Positions 9,293 to 17,424 of a DNA stretch of 45,253 nucleotides are shown in pieces. Origin of the DNA: Gemmatimonadaceae bacterium. Its GTDB lineage: Bacteria; Gemmatimonadota; Gemmatimonadetes; Gemmatimonadales; Gemmatimonadaceae. The position numbers were made by a program, and so were the translations under genes. Under the pieces are notes generated by a model that was not told the DNA's origin, did no database searches, and saw only the letters and a program-made list of their open reading frames with translations. The stretch spans positions 1 to 45,253 of the forward strand of contig JADZCT010000003.1 in assembly GCA_020851455.1 (NCBI GenBank), in the 5' to 3' direction. The first letter of the stretch is position 1. Every line of letters begins with the position of its first letter.

Positions 9293-9356
9293 CTACAGGG
9301 TTCCGGCCGCACCCGTTGGCCGGCCGAACCAGAACCAGACCAAGGAGTAGTGCGCC

Positions 9357-11192
9357 GTGCTGCAGCAAATGCGGGCGAAAGCCGCATACATCTGGATCAT
9401 CGTTGCCGCCGCCTTCGTCGGCGTCTTCCTGTTTGCCGACATGTCCGGACTGATCGGCCAGGGCCCAGTCACCACGTCCACGGTCGTCGCCAAGGTTGAC
9501 GGCGAGAGTATCCTGTATTCCACGTGGATAAACGCGTCAGCCCAGATGGCGCAACAGCAGGAACAGGCCCAGGGCCGCGGACTGACGATGGACGAGCGGA
9601 ACCAGGTTGACGACCAGGCCTTCAACGAACTCGTCGCCGACATCCTCCTCAGGCGTGAATACGCCCGGCGCGGCATTCGTGTCACTGATGCCGAGATCGT
9701 CGAGATGGCGAAGTACAGTCCTCCGCCGCAGTTCGAGAGCGCGCCGGATCTCCAGACCGACGGGCGGTTCGACCCCGCCAAGTATCAGCGCTTTCTGGCC
9801 AGTCCAGGCGCGCGACAGGCGGGCATCCTCGTAAGCATCGAGAACTACTATCGTTCCGAGATCCCGCGGCAGAAGCTCTTCGCGCAGGTCGCTGGCGACG
9901 TTTACGTGCCCGACGCCCGGCTCTGGTCGCTCTGGCAGGACAGCCGCGACTCGGCAACGGTGAGCTACGTGGCCTTCCGCCCGGCACCCACGAAGGCGGA
10001 CCTGGACGCAGTCACCGACGCAGACATTCGCAGCTATTACAACGCCCACAAGGATCAGTTCGAACGGCCCGGCACGGCGGTCGTATCGGTGGTATCCATC
10101 CCGCGGCGCCCGACGGCGGCCGACACCGCGCTGACGCTCGACAAAGTCCGCGCCCTGCGGGAAGAGATCGCCAAGGGCGCCAAGTTCGAGGATGTCGCCA
10201 AGCGCGAGTCGGATGACTCGGTAAGCGCGCTCAAGGGCGGCGACCTGGGCCGGAGCGTGAAGGGCACGTACGTACCGCAGTTCGACGCGGCGGCCTTCTC
10301 GCTCCCCGTCGGGACGATCTCCCAGCCCATCAAGACGGAGTATGGGTTTCACATCATCCGTGTGGACAAGCGCACGGCCGACACAGTGTATGCGCACCAC
10401 ATACTGAAGCTGGTCCGGCAGGGAGACTCGGCGGCGACCGCCACGGATCGCCGCGCGGACTCGCTGGCGAAACTGGCCGCCGGATCCACCTCCCCGGCCG
10501 CGTTCGACGATGCGGCAAGCCGGATGTCCCTGCTCGTGTCCCGCATCAGCGTGACAGAAGGCCAGCCCGCTTCGTACCTCGGCCGGACGATCCCGAGCGT
10601 GAGCGCGTGGGCGTTCGGCGGGGCGCGCACGGGCGAGAGCAGCGACCTCTTCGACGATGAAGGGGCCTACTACCTCGCGCGGCTCGATTCGCTGAACCGC
10701 GGCGGCCTCCAGCCGCTGGAGGTCGTGGCCGCCGAGATCCGCGACATCGTGGCCCGCCAGAAGGCACTGGACGCAGCGATGCCGCAGGCAGCGTCGCTTG
10801 CTTCGGCGGCGGCGAAAACATCTCTCGAGTCGGCGGCAAAGGAGGCTGGGCGGCCGGTCGAGAAGGAAGGGCCGTACACGCGCAGCACGCCGGTCGCCGC
10901 CATGGGATACATCAGCGAAGCTACCGGCGCCGCCTTTGGACTTCCGGTGGGCAAGGTCGGCGTCCCCGTGCGCACCAACGTTGGCATCTTCGTGATGCGG
11001 GTTGACCGGCGCGTCGCGGCCGACAGCGCCAAGTGGGAAGCCCAGAAGAAGGTGCAGCGGCTGCAGGTGGAAAATGCCCTGCGCCAGCAGCGGATCCGGG
11101 CGTTCCTGGACAACATCCGCAAGGCCGCAAGGATTGACGACCGCCGCGCCGCCGTCAACGCACTGCAGCGCAGGCAGTCTACCGGAAGCTGA
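9357..11192 (+). CDS. PpiD/SurA-like periplasmic peptidyl-prolyl isomerase
   Basis: Membrane-anchored chaperone and prolyl isomerase that should help outer-membrane and periplasmic proteins fold. The product is 611 residues from a GTG at 9357, with AAGGAG 9 nt upstream. One N-terminal membrane helix (AAYIWIIVAAAFVGVFLFA, about 9-27) is followed by a SurA_N-like helical domain (about 40-225). A parvulin domain (about 228-350) contains FEDVAKRESDD, GGDLGRSVKG, FSLPVGTISQPIKTEYGFHII. A second, degenerate parvulin-like unit (about 350-470) and a third C-terminal repeat (FGLPVGKVGVPVRTNVGIFVM) follow. The single N-terminal anchor and the length match PpiD better than soluble SurA. It is the only gene on the plus strand and appears to be transcribed alone, ending at the hairpin just downstream. 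Confidence 0.9.
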   Translation: MLQQMRAKAAYIWIIVAAAFVGVFLFADMSGLIGQGPVTTSTVVAKVDGESILYSTWINASAQMAQQQEQAQGRGLTMDERNQVDDQAFNELVADILLRREYARRGIRVTDAEIVEMAKYSPPPQFESAPDLQTDGRFDPAKYQRFLASPGARQAGILVSIENYYRSEIPRQKLFAQVAGDVYVPDARLWSLWQDSRDSATVSYVAFRPAPTKADLDAVTDADIRSYYNAHKDQFERPGTAVVSVVSIPRRPTAADTALTLDKVRALREEIAKGAKFEDVAKRESDDSVSALKGGDLGRSVKGTYVPQFDAAAFSLPVGTISQPIKTEYGFHIIRVDKRTADTVYAHHILKLVRQGDSAATATDRRADSLAKLAAGSTSPAAFDDAASRMSLLVSRISVTEGQPASYLGRTIPSVSAWAFGGARTGESSDLFDDEGAYYLARLDSLNRGGLQPLEVVAAEIRDIVARQKALDAAMPQAASLASAAAKTSLESAAKEAGRPVEKEGPYTRSTPVAAMGYISEATGAAFGLPVGKVGVPVRTNVGIFVMRVDRRVAADSAKWEAQKKVQRLQVENALRQQRIRAFLDNIRKAARIDDRRAAVNALQRRQSTGS

Positions 11193-11218
11193 CCGGCACG
11201 GCGTGGCAGTGGCGCGAT

Positions 11219-11252
11219 GAGAGCCGGGATCCCGCCTGGGATCCCGGCTCTC
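11219..11252. terminator. Bidirectional hairpin terminator between convergent genes
   Basis: A perfect 15-bp inverted repeat, GAGAGCCGGGATCCC, with a GCCT loop and exact complement, lies between the stop of the plus-strand foldase gene (11192) and the stop of tatA on the minus strand (11274). On the plus side it is followed by GTTCGTCTGTC, only mildly T-rich; on the minus side there is no T tract. Its placement between converging genes supports two-way termination. Confidence 0.85.
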
Positions 11253-11273
11253 GTTCGTCTGTCGAGGAAGAGC

Positions 11274-11519
11274 CTACTGGATCAAGCGCTTCGGTTCACG
11301 CGGCGCCGCCTCTTCACGGGCGGGAGCAGGCGGGAGCGACTCGGCCTGTGCCTGGGGCGCAGGCGCCTGAATCTCCTTCTGCACGTCGTGCATGTTCTTC
11401 TTGAACTCGCGAATGCCCTTGCCGAACGATCCGGCAATCTCCGGGATGCGCTTCGCTCCGAAGAGCAGCAGCACCACGACGAACGCCAGAAACAGTTCCA
11501 TCGGACCCATGCCAAACAT
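11274..11519 (-). CDS. tatA: Twin-arginine translocase subunit TatA/TatE
   Basis: Forms the pore-like component of the Tat pathway that exports folded proteins across the inner membrane. The product is 81 residues from an ATG at 11519, with a strong ribosome binding site AAGGAGG (11530-11524). It has one N-terminal membrane helix (MELFLAFVVVLLLFG, about 7-21) followed by the hinge and amphipathic helix FGAKRIPEIAGSFGKGIREFKK, then a charged, Pro/Ala-rich tail. TatB is less likely given the short tail and the FGAKRIPE/GKGIREFKK pattern. The partner TatC is encoded about 13 kb away at 24604-25386. It is the last gene before the bidirectional terminator. Confidence 0.93.
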   Translation of the reverse strand: MFGMGPMELFLAFVVVLLLFGAKRIPEIAGSFGKGIREFKKNMHDVQKEIQAPAPQAQAESLPPAPAREEAAPREPKRLIQ

Positions 11520-11556
11520 AGTGCCTCCTTGAACCCGCTTCCCGGCCGCGACCGGG

Positions 11557-11838
11557 CTAGAACAGCGACCGCGCGATGAGGTATGCGATCAGCACGCCCA
11601 CTGCGCTCAACAGCGAGACGTCCATGGCGAACGGCCCGATGCCGAACTTGAAGATAACCAGGTCCAGGTCAATGTGCCCTAACGATGGCGTAACCCCGGT
11701 GGTGAGGAACTCCTTCACGGCGCCCGAGGGCAGCCACTGCCGCGCCGCAGCGTTCAGAAGCCCGCCGGCCACGAAGCCCGCCGCGAGTATTCCCAGGTTA
11801 TGCCCGAGCCGATGCCTTGACGATCCGGGCGACGGCAT
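11557..11838 (-). CDS. Small two-helix membrane protein, DUF4321-like
   Basis: A 93-residue protein of unknown function. The ATG at 11838 (MPSPGSSRHRLGHN) lies 2 nt after the polyprenyl synthase stop. It has one hydrophobic segment near the N-terminus (LGILAAGFVAGGLLNAA), a central part with GVTPSLGHIDLDLVIFKFGI, and a second membrane segment at the end (LLSAVGVLIAYLIAR). This arrangement, a glycine-rich helix, a short beta-like stretch after a Pro, and a C-terminal helix, resembles DUF4321 from memory. The frame extends upstream to 11982, but only inside the synthase gene. The position between a prenyl diphosphate synthase and tatA hints at a membrane-related role, which is inference. Confidence 0.7.
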   Translation of the reverse strand: MPSPGSSRHRLGHNLGILAAGFVAGGLLNAAARQWLPSGAVKEFLTTGVTPSLGHIDLDLVIFKFGIGPFAMDVSLLSAVGVLIAYLIARSLF

Positions 11839-11840
11839 CG

Positions 11841-12848
11841 TTACGACCTGCGGTCCAGCACGTAGCGCAGTGCCCCGGCCAGCGCGTCGCGCGCAGCCGA
11901 GGATGGGACTGGCGCAAGCGCCGCCTCCGCCGAATCCGCGAACTCCTGCCCCTTGCGCCGCGCGTAATCGAGGCCGCCGCATTCCGTCACGATGGCCACG
12001 GTCTCGGCGATCTCGTCATTCGCTGGGTTGGGGTTGGCGAAGAGGGAGTTGACGGCCGCGCGCTGCGCCGGCGACATGACGGGAAGAGCAGCGATGAGCG
12101 GGAGCGTAACCTTGTGCTCGCGCAGGTCGTTGCCGCTTGGCTTGCCTGTGACCGCCTCGACTTCGGTGTAGTCGAGCAGGTCGTCGGCGACCTGAAACGC
12201 CATCCCGAGCTGCATGCCGTAAACGCGCATCGCCTCGCGGTGCGCAGGCGCGCCGCACAGTGCTCCGACCTCGCATGCCGCCCCGAGCAGCGACGCCGTC
12301 TTCGCGCGAATGAGGCTGAAGTAGTCCGCCTCGCCGAAACTAAGCGCGTCATACGCGGCGAGCTGGCGCATTTCGCCCAGCGTCATCTCGTTGGACGCCG
12401 CGGTGAACGCGCGGAGCGGCGCGAAGTCGCCCAGGCGCACCAGCTCCGCGACCGCCCTCGAATAAAGGTAATCGCCCATTATCACCGCGATCTGGTGCGA
12501 AAAGAGGGCGTTGATCGTGGGCTGGCCGCGGCGGACGTTCGAATGGTCCACGGAGTCGTCGTGCACGACGCTTGCGAGGTGGACGAGTTCCGCCACGGCT
12601 GCGAGCGCCGTTTCCCGGCCATCAGGCGACTCTCCGAGCTCGCTCGCGAGGAGGAGAAGGGTCGGGCGGAACATCTTCCCCTTCATACCGCGGAGGTGGG
12701 CATTGGCCGCCGCGATTACAGGGGCGTCGGCCTGCACGATCCGCCACATTTCCCCCGGCACCCGGTCGAGGCGGTCGCGCACGGGGTCCTGGATTTCGAG
12801 CAGCGCCGGCGCGGATGGCGCGGATACTCGTGAACCGCCCGTGCTCAC
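11841..12848 (-). CDS. Trans-polyprenyl diphosphate synthase
   Basis: Condenses isopentenyl diphosphate units onto an allylic primer to make the long prenyl chain of menaquinone or ubiquinone. The product is 335 residues from a GTG at 12848 that overlaps the upstream TPR stop (GTGA). The first aspartate-rich motif is in SVVHDDSVDHSNVRRG (DDxxD), the second in FQVADDLLDYT, and the substrate-binding GKMFRP lies near residue 58. Small residues before the first DDxxD and the overall length suggest a long-chain (hepta/octaprenyl) synthase rather than farnesyl synthase, but chain length is not certain. A DUF4321-like gene and tatA follow. Confidence 0.93.
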   Translation of the reverse strand: MSTGGSRVSAPSAPALLEIQDPVRDRLDRVPGEMWRIVQADAPVIAAANAHLRGMKGKMFRPTLLLLASELGESPDGRETALAAVAELVHLASVVHDDSVDHSNVRRGQPTINALFSHQIAVIMGDYLYSRAVAELVRLGDFAPLRAFTAASNEMTLGEMRQLAAYDALSFGEADYFSLIRAKTASLLGAACEVGALCGAPAHREAMRVYGMQLGMAFQVADDLLDYTEVEAVTGKPSGNDLREHKVTLPLIAALPVMSPAQRAAVNSLFANPNPANDEIAETVAIVTECGGLDYARRKGQEFADSAEAALAPVPSSAARDALAGALRYVLDRRS

Positions 12849-15340
12849 TTGAGCGCCTTGTCAACGGCGTTCAGCCGCTCGCCGACGTCGCGGAACTGGA
12901 TGTCCACGGAAAATACGCGCTCGTAGAAACCCTTTGCATCAGCCGGCTTCTGCTGCGACTCGTGGATGTAGCCGAGCAGGTACAGCACCCCGACCAACTG
13001 CTCGTCACCAACGCCGGGCTCGCTCAGTGCGCGCTTCAGGATCGTCGTAGCGACCGGCAATTGCTTCTTCTCGAGGAAGCACTGACCGAGCGCTTCGTAC
13101 GTGCGGGCGCGATGCTCGGTGCCGCGGAGCGCCTTCTGGAACTCCGCGATGGCCTCATCAATGAGGCCCATCTCCTTGTACGCCACGCCGAGGTCGTAGT
13201 GCGACTCGTGGTCTTCTTCCTCGACGTTTTCGGAAATACCCTGCTTGAACTTCTTGAGCATGTCCGCGAAGTCCGCCTGCTCGTCGCCCGTCGGCTCCTG
13301 CTCTTCCACGACCATCCGGGTGGACTTGGGCCCCTCGTCTTCGCGAAGCCAGTCTCCGAGCGAGACGAAGTCGTCGTCACCGCCCGGGGTCGGCGCCTCA
13401 GGCGTGGCTTTCACCGTCGGCTTCTCTGCCTCGATCGCCCCAGTGTATCGCCTGCCACGCGGGGGCGTGGCGGTGCGGCCGCCCTGAGCGGCTTCGTCGG
13501 GCGGAACCGCCGGCGTGAGGGCCTCGATTGCCGCGACCGCCCGCGGGTCATTGGGGCGGATTTCCAGCACGCGCTCGTACACTGTCCGGGCGCGGTCGGA
13601 CTGCCCGTTCCGCAGCAGGGCATCCGCGAGGGACAGGTAGGCGTCGGCGGTCCTTCCCTTGTCGTTCGCCCGGAATGCGTATTCGACACGCTTCTGGTGG
13701 TACCGTACGGACGATGGGTCAACGCGCACGATCTCGTCGGCCACGGACGAGGCATTGCCGACGTCGTTCGCGCGGTCGAACCCGGCGAGGGCGGCTTCCA
13801 GTTCCCTCAACCCTTCATCGCGCTCGCCGTCTTCGAGCAGCGCCTCGGCGAGGCTGCGGCGCAGGTGCCAGTCTTCGGGCGCCTCCGCGACCTTGACGCG
13901 CAGCGCCATCACCGAGTTGGCGGCGACGATCGCTGACGAGCGCCTCACGGGCGGCGGTGCCTCCTCGACGGCCTCCGCCTCCACTTCATGGTACTGGGTC
14001 GGCGCATCCGGCACGGCTGGCTCCACGACTGGCATCGCGGCTGACGGCTCGTCGTCGGTGTCCACGACGATGAGGTCGAGGGGTGCTTCATCGGCAGGCA
14101 CGGCATCGAGCGCCGTCGGTTCGACGCCGAGGTCGGCTGGCGCCTGTACGACAGCCTCGGCAGCTACAGACGTGGCGTCGCCGCCACCGCCGAGGGCGAG
14201 GGTGGCGTCGTCCAGCGCCAGCAGGGATCCGCTGTCGCGCGCGGCGTCACCGCCAATGAGCGGCAGGTCGCCGCCGAGCGCGAGGTCCTTCGCCTCTGCC
14301 GGCCGCTCGGGCTTTGCTTCTTCTATCGTCGAGAGGTCAATGGCGCCGAACTCGGCGGCGTCGAGCGGGGCCTGCTCGGCCGCGACCGCGTCGCCGCCGG
14401 TGCCAAGCGAAGTGGGCTCGAGTCCCAGCAGCGAGCCGGTGTCGGCGGGTGGCGCGATGGAGTCGCTGCCGTCTGAGGCCGACGTCAGTTCGAGCCCGGC
14501 CATCGTGCCAGTCGGCTGCGTCGCGTCGGCTGCAACCGGTTCGATGCGTTCGGGCTCGAGCGTCGCCTCTACGGGCGCCGACGCTGGCGGGGCGACCGGC
14601 TGCGGAGATAGAGGGGGCGGCTGGACTCGCATCGTGCGCGTCGTCCGGCGCGGCGGCGCGTCGAGGTCAATGAAGACAAGGCCGTCGTTCCGCGATGCCG
14701 TGCTGGCTTCGGATGCCTGCGGCTCGAATGCAGGGTCAATCGCTCGAATGCGCGTGAGCGTGGCGGCCGCCTCGTCGTCACGCCCGGCGGCCGAATGCCG
14801 GTTGTACAGAACCTGCAGCTGTTCGAGCGCCTCAGACTGCTTGCCAGCTTTCGTGAGCTGCTCGGCGAGCGTGAGCCGCACGTCGTCCTGGTCAGGGACG
14901 AGTTCTGCGAACTCCTTCAGCGCGCGAAACGCCTCATCGAGCTGACCGCCCTTCTGCATGCGGTCGGCGTACTCGATGAAGTTCTGCTTGGCTTCGGCCT
15001 TGAAGCCCTTTGCCGCGCTGATCTTGCCGAGCTTGTAGTAGATGGACGCGCGCCCCGGCGACGTTCGCAGCACCTTGTTGCACAGGGCGATCGCGTTGTT
15101 GAAGAACCCGCCTTCGGAGTACAGGTCTACCGCTCGCTCGTAGAGCACGACTGCTTCCGCCGTGTTCCCCTGGCGCGCGAGGAGGTCGCCCACGCGGTTG
15201 TAGAGCGCGATCTCAGGCTCCGTGTCTTCGCCGCGGTCGTACGCGTCGAGGATCTCGCGGTACGCCGCGATGGCCTTGTCGGTCTGCTTCTTTGCCTCGA
15301 AGTCGGCGGCTTTCTTCTTGAGGGCGGCTACGTTTGCCAT
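12845..15340 (-). CDS. Large TPR-repeat protein
   Basis: An 831-residue protein of unknown role from an ATG at 15340 (MANVAALKKKAADFEAKK). Residues 1-210 form a solid TPR array (AIAAYREIL, AVVLYERAVDLY, AIALCNKVLRTSPG, AEAKQNFIEYADRM, SEALEQLQVLYNRH). About 270 residues of low-complexity Ala/Pro/Asp/Glu sequence follow, containing loose repeats around SLLGLEPTSLG and SLLALDDATLALG. TPRs resume at about 480-600 (RARTVYERVLEIRPNDP). After a linker comes a conserved C-terminal block: ADMLKKFKQGI, then EEDHESHYDLGVAYKEMGL and AIAEFQKALR. That block recalls TPR proteins of Myxococcota and related phyla, from memory. The stop overlaps the prenyl synthase start. No signal peptide is seen, so it is probably cytoplasmic. 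Confidence 0.85.
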   Translation of the reverse strand: MANVAALKKKAADFEAKKQTDKAIAAYREILDAYDRGEDTEPEIALYNRVGDLLARQGNTAEAVVLYERAVDLYSEGGFFNNAIALCNKVLRTSPGRASIYYKLGKISAAKGFKAEAKQNFIEYADRMQKGGQLDEAFRALKEFAELVPDQDDVRLTLAEQLTKAGKQSEALEQLQVLYNRHSAAGRDDEAAATLTRIRAIDPAFEPQASEASTASRNDGLVFIDLDAPPRRTTRTMRVQPPPLSPQPVAPPASAPVEATLEPERIEPVAADATQPTGTMAGLELTSASDGSDSIAPPADTGSLLGLEPTSLGTGGDAVAAEQAPLDAAEFGAIDLSTIEEAKPERPAEAKDLALGGDLPLIGGDAARDSGSLLALDDATLALGGGGDATSVAAEAVVQAPADLGVEPTALDAVPADEAPLDLIVVDTDDEPSAAMPVVEPAVPDAPTQYHEVEAEAVEEAPPPVRRSSAIVAANSVMALRVKVAEAPEDWHLRRSLAEALLEDGERDEGLRELEAALAGFDRANDVGNASSVADEIVRVDPSSVRYHQKRVEYAFRANDKGRTADAYLSLADALLRNGQSDRARTVYERVLEIRPNDPRAVAAIEALTPAVPPDEAAQGGRTATPPRGRRYTGAIEAEKPTVKATPEAPTPGGDDDFVSLGDWLREDEGPKSTRMVVEEQEPTGDEQADFADMLKKFKQGISENVEEEDHESHYDLGVAYKEMGLIDEAIAEFQKALRGTEHRARTYEALGQCFLEKKQLPVATTILKRALSEPGVGDEQLVGVLYLLGYIHESQQKPADAKGFYERVFSVDIQFRDVGERLNAVDKALK

Positions 15341-15381
15341 TGCGCTCTAGCGGGAACCGGGTGAATGCCGCCGAGCACTCA

Positions 15382-16677
15382 TTAGAGCGGGCGACCCGGC
15401 GAACTGGGAAAGGTACCGTCGTTGCCGCTTGCATGACAAGCGATTCCACGTACCCAGGTGGCCAGGCAGCGCCGGTCGCCATACCAGTACGGCAGTTCCC
15501 GCGCGTCCTCGATGTCGAAAAGGGCGACATCGGCCGCGAACCCGGGGGCCAGTTGGCCGGTTTCGGCAGCCATGCCCAGCGCGGCCGCGCCATTTACCGT
15601 TGCCGCGACAAGTGCTTCCGCTACGCTGAGGTGAAGCTGGCTGACGCCCAGCGTGAGGATCAGCGGCAGGTTGACGGTGGGCGACGTCCCGGGGTTGAAG
15701 TCGGTCGCGAGGGCCACGGCGGCCCCGCCGGCAATCAACTGACGGGCGGGCGCCTGGCGCTGCCTCCCGAGGAAGGCCATGGTCCCCGGGAGCAGGGTAG
15801 CGACCGTCCCGGCCTCTGAAAGCGCCTTGATCCCACCTTCCGAAATCGCTGCGAGGTGATCGGCGCTCGCGGCGCGCAGTTCCGCGGCCAGTTCCGCACC
15901 GCCACCGGGTTCGAGCTCGTCAGCGTGGATCTTCAGCCCAAGACCTGCCGCCCTGGCGGCGGTGAGGATTCTGCGCGATTCGTCCGCCGTGTACACTCCC
16001 GGCTCGCAGAACACGTCAGCGAACCGCGCCAGCCCCTCCGCGGCCACGCGCGGAATCATCTCGTTGATGACGAGCGCGATGTATTCCTCGCGGCTGCGCG
16101 GTGCCGCGCGGTACTCGAGCGGGATTTCGTGCGCGCCGAGGAAGGTCGGGACGATGCGGAGCGGCAGCGCCTGGCTGAGCCGCCGGATCACGCGAAGGGA
16201 CTTGAGCTCGTCCTCCAGGGTAAGCCCATAGCCGCTCTTCACCTCGACGGTCGTGGTGCCGTACGAAGCGATTCGGCGCAGCCGGGCAAGCGCGAGGTCG
16301 AACAATTCATCCTCGCTGCGTGAGCGCAGGTCACGCACGCTGCCGTGTATGCCCCCGCCCCGCCTTGCGATCTCCATGTAATCCACGCCGGACGCCCGCA
16401 GTTCCTGCTCTTCGTGCCGGGGCTTGCCGAAGATACCATGAGTATGCGAGTCAACCAGGCCCGGGGTCAGCAGGCAGCCGCGGCAGTCAACCTCGTCCGC
16501 GTCCGGGTACGCGCGCCTCAGCTCATCCTGCGGCGCGACGCCAGCAATGCGGCCATTCTCCACGGCAACGGCGATGCCGCGCCGCGACTGCATGTCGGCC
16601 ATTTCGGCGCCCCGTCGGGCGCGCGCCGGGCCGGCGCAGGTGACGACCTCCGCAGCGTTCAGGAAAACAATGGGCAT
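15382..16677 (-). CDS. hutI: Imidazolonepropionase
   Basis: Third step of histidine degradation: hydrolyses 4-imidazolone-5-propionate to N-formimino-L-glutamate. The product is 431 residues from an ATG at 16677. The amidohydrolase fold is clear: the metal-binding HTH of LVDSHTHGIFG (His78, His80), EVKSGYGLTLEDELKSLR, PTFLGAHEIP, GLKIHADELEPGG and ALATDFNPGTSPT, which carries the metal-binding aspartate. The C-terminal beta domain ends at YGDRRCLATWVRG. It lies 79 bp downstream of the coiled-coil gene and 41 bp upstream of the large TPR gene, and belongs with hutU and hutH further upstream. A formiminoglutamate hydrolase (hutG) or deiminase (hutF) gene is not in this window. Confidence 0.96.
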   Translation of the reverse strand: MPIVFLNAAEVVTCAGPARARRGAEMADMQSRRGIAVAVENGRIAGVAPQDELRRAYPDADEVDCRGCLLTPGLVDSHTHGIFGKPRHEEQELRASGVDYMEIARRGGGIHGSVRDLRSRSEDELFDLALARLRRIASYGTTTVEVKSGYGLTLEDELKSLRVIRRLSQALPLRIVPTFLGAHEIPLEYRAAPRSREEYIALVINEMIPRVAAEGLARFADVFCEPGVYTADESRRILTAARAAGLGLKIHADELEPGGGAELAAELRAASADHLAAISEGGIKALSEAGTVATLLPGTMAFLGRQRQAPARQLIAGGAAVALATDFNPGTSPTVNLPLILTLGVSQLHLSVAEALVAATVNGAAALGMAAETGQLAPGFAADVALFDIEDARELPYWYGDRRCLATWVRGIACHASGNDGTFPSSPGRPL

Positions 16678-16756
16678 GAGCGGGCAATCTACCAGCGGGC
16701 CTGATGAGCCGCCGCCGGGTCCGGGGCTCGGTCCCCGGTATCCGAGGGTGCCGGGC

Positions 16757-17416
16757 CTACGATGCGCCGGGAACGTTCCCGGCGGCGTCAGCCTTGGCTG
16801 CGTCGGGAGGGCGTACCGCCAGCGCTTCGCCCCGCCTGGCCCGGTCCGGAAGCCGCGCTCCTTCGCCCAGCAGCTTCGAGACGAATCGCTGGCCTTCCGA
16901 AACGCGCTCGACTTCCACCGCGATCGCGTCTATACCCTCCTCGATCCGCGTGAGGCGCTGGTCGAGCTCCGGCGATGGCCGCTCGGTGGCGTGCCTTGCA
17001 CGGCGGAGGATCGCGCGCGACCACGCTATGGCAAGCGGCATGAGCACGGCGAGGGTGAAGATGATCGCTACGGTTGCTACCTGGTCACCACGCATTGCAC
17101 TCGACCTCGATCCGGAAGGCTCTTCGGTGGTGGCGCTGAGCGACGCAGCATCGGCGATATCACGGCTCGTGGCGCTCAGTTGCGTCTCGATCGTGAGGAT
17201 GCGGTTGTCGAGCGCCGCTATCCTGGCCTCGATCCCCGAGCGATCAGCGCCGGGTGAAGCGTTCCGAAGCTGCGAAGCAAGCTCATTCCGCCTGGACGTG
17301 GCGCTGTTGAGCTGGCTGCCGAGCTCGGAACGCCGCGCGCGCAGATCCCGGATATCGGGCAGGCCGGCCGTTGCGGGAGAGGGCGGCGGTGGGGCCTGGG
17401 CCGCTTGCAGTCGCAT
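16757..17416 (-). CDS. Coiled-coil, single-pass membrane protein of unknown function
   Basis: A 219-residue protein from an ATG at 17416 (MRLQAAQAPPPP), 8 nt after the radical SAM stop. An Ala/Pro-rich leader is followed by a heptad-like coiled coil at about 20-100 (IRDLRARRSELGSQLNSATS, LDNRILTIETQLSATSRD). A membrane helix at about 110-135 (VATVAIIFTLAVLMPLAIAW) comes next, then a basic stretch and a second helix with RLTRIEEGIDAIAVEVERVSEGQRF. I recall the same EVERVSEGQRF-type tail in small membrane proteins of Gemmatimonadota, but do not know a function. It lies between the radical SAM gene and hutI in the hut gene run. No catalytic motif is visible. Confidence 0.75.
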   Translation of the reverse strand: MRLQAAQAPPPPSPATAGLPDIRDLRARRSELGSQLNSATSRRNELASQLRNASPGADRSGIEARIAALDNRILTIETQLSATSRDIADAASLSATTEEPSGSRSSAMRGDQVATVAIIFTLAVLMPLAIAWSRAILRRARHATERPSPELDQRLTRIEEGIDAIAVEVERVSEGQRFVSKLLGEGARLPDRARRGEALAVRPPDAAKADAAGNVPGAS

Positions 17417-17424
17417 GTCTGATA

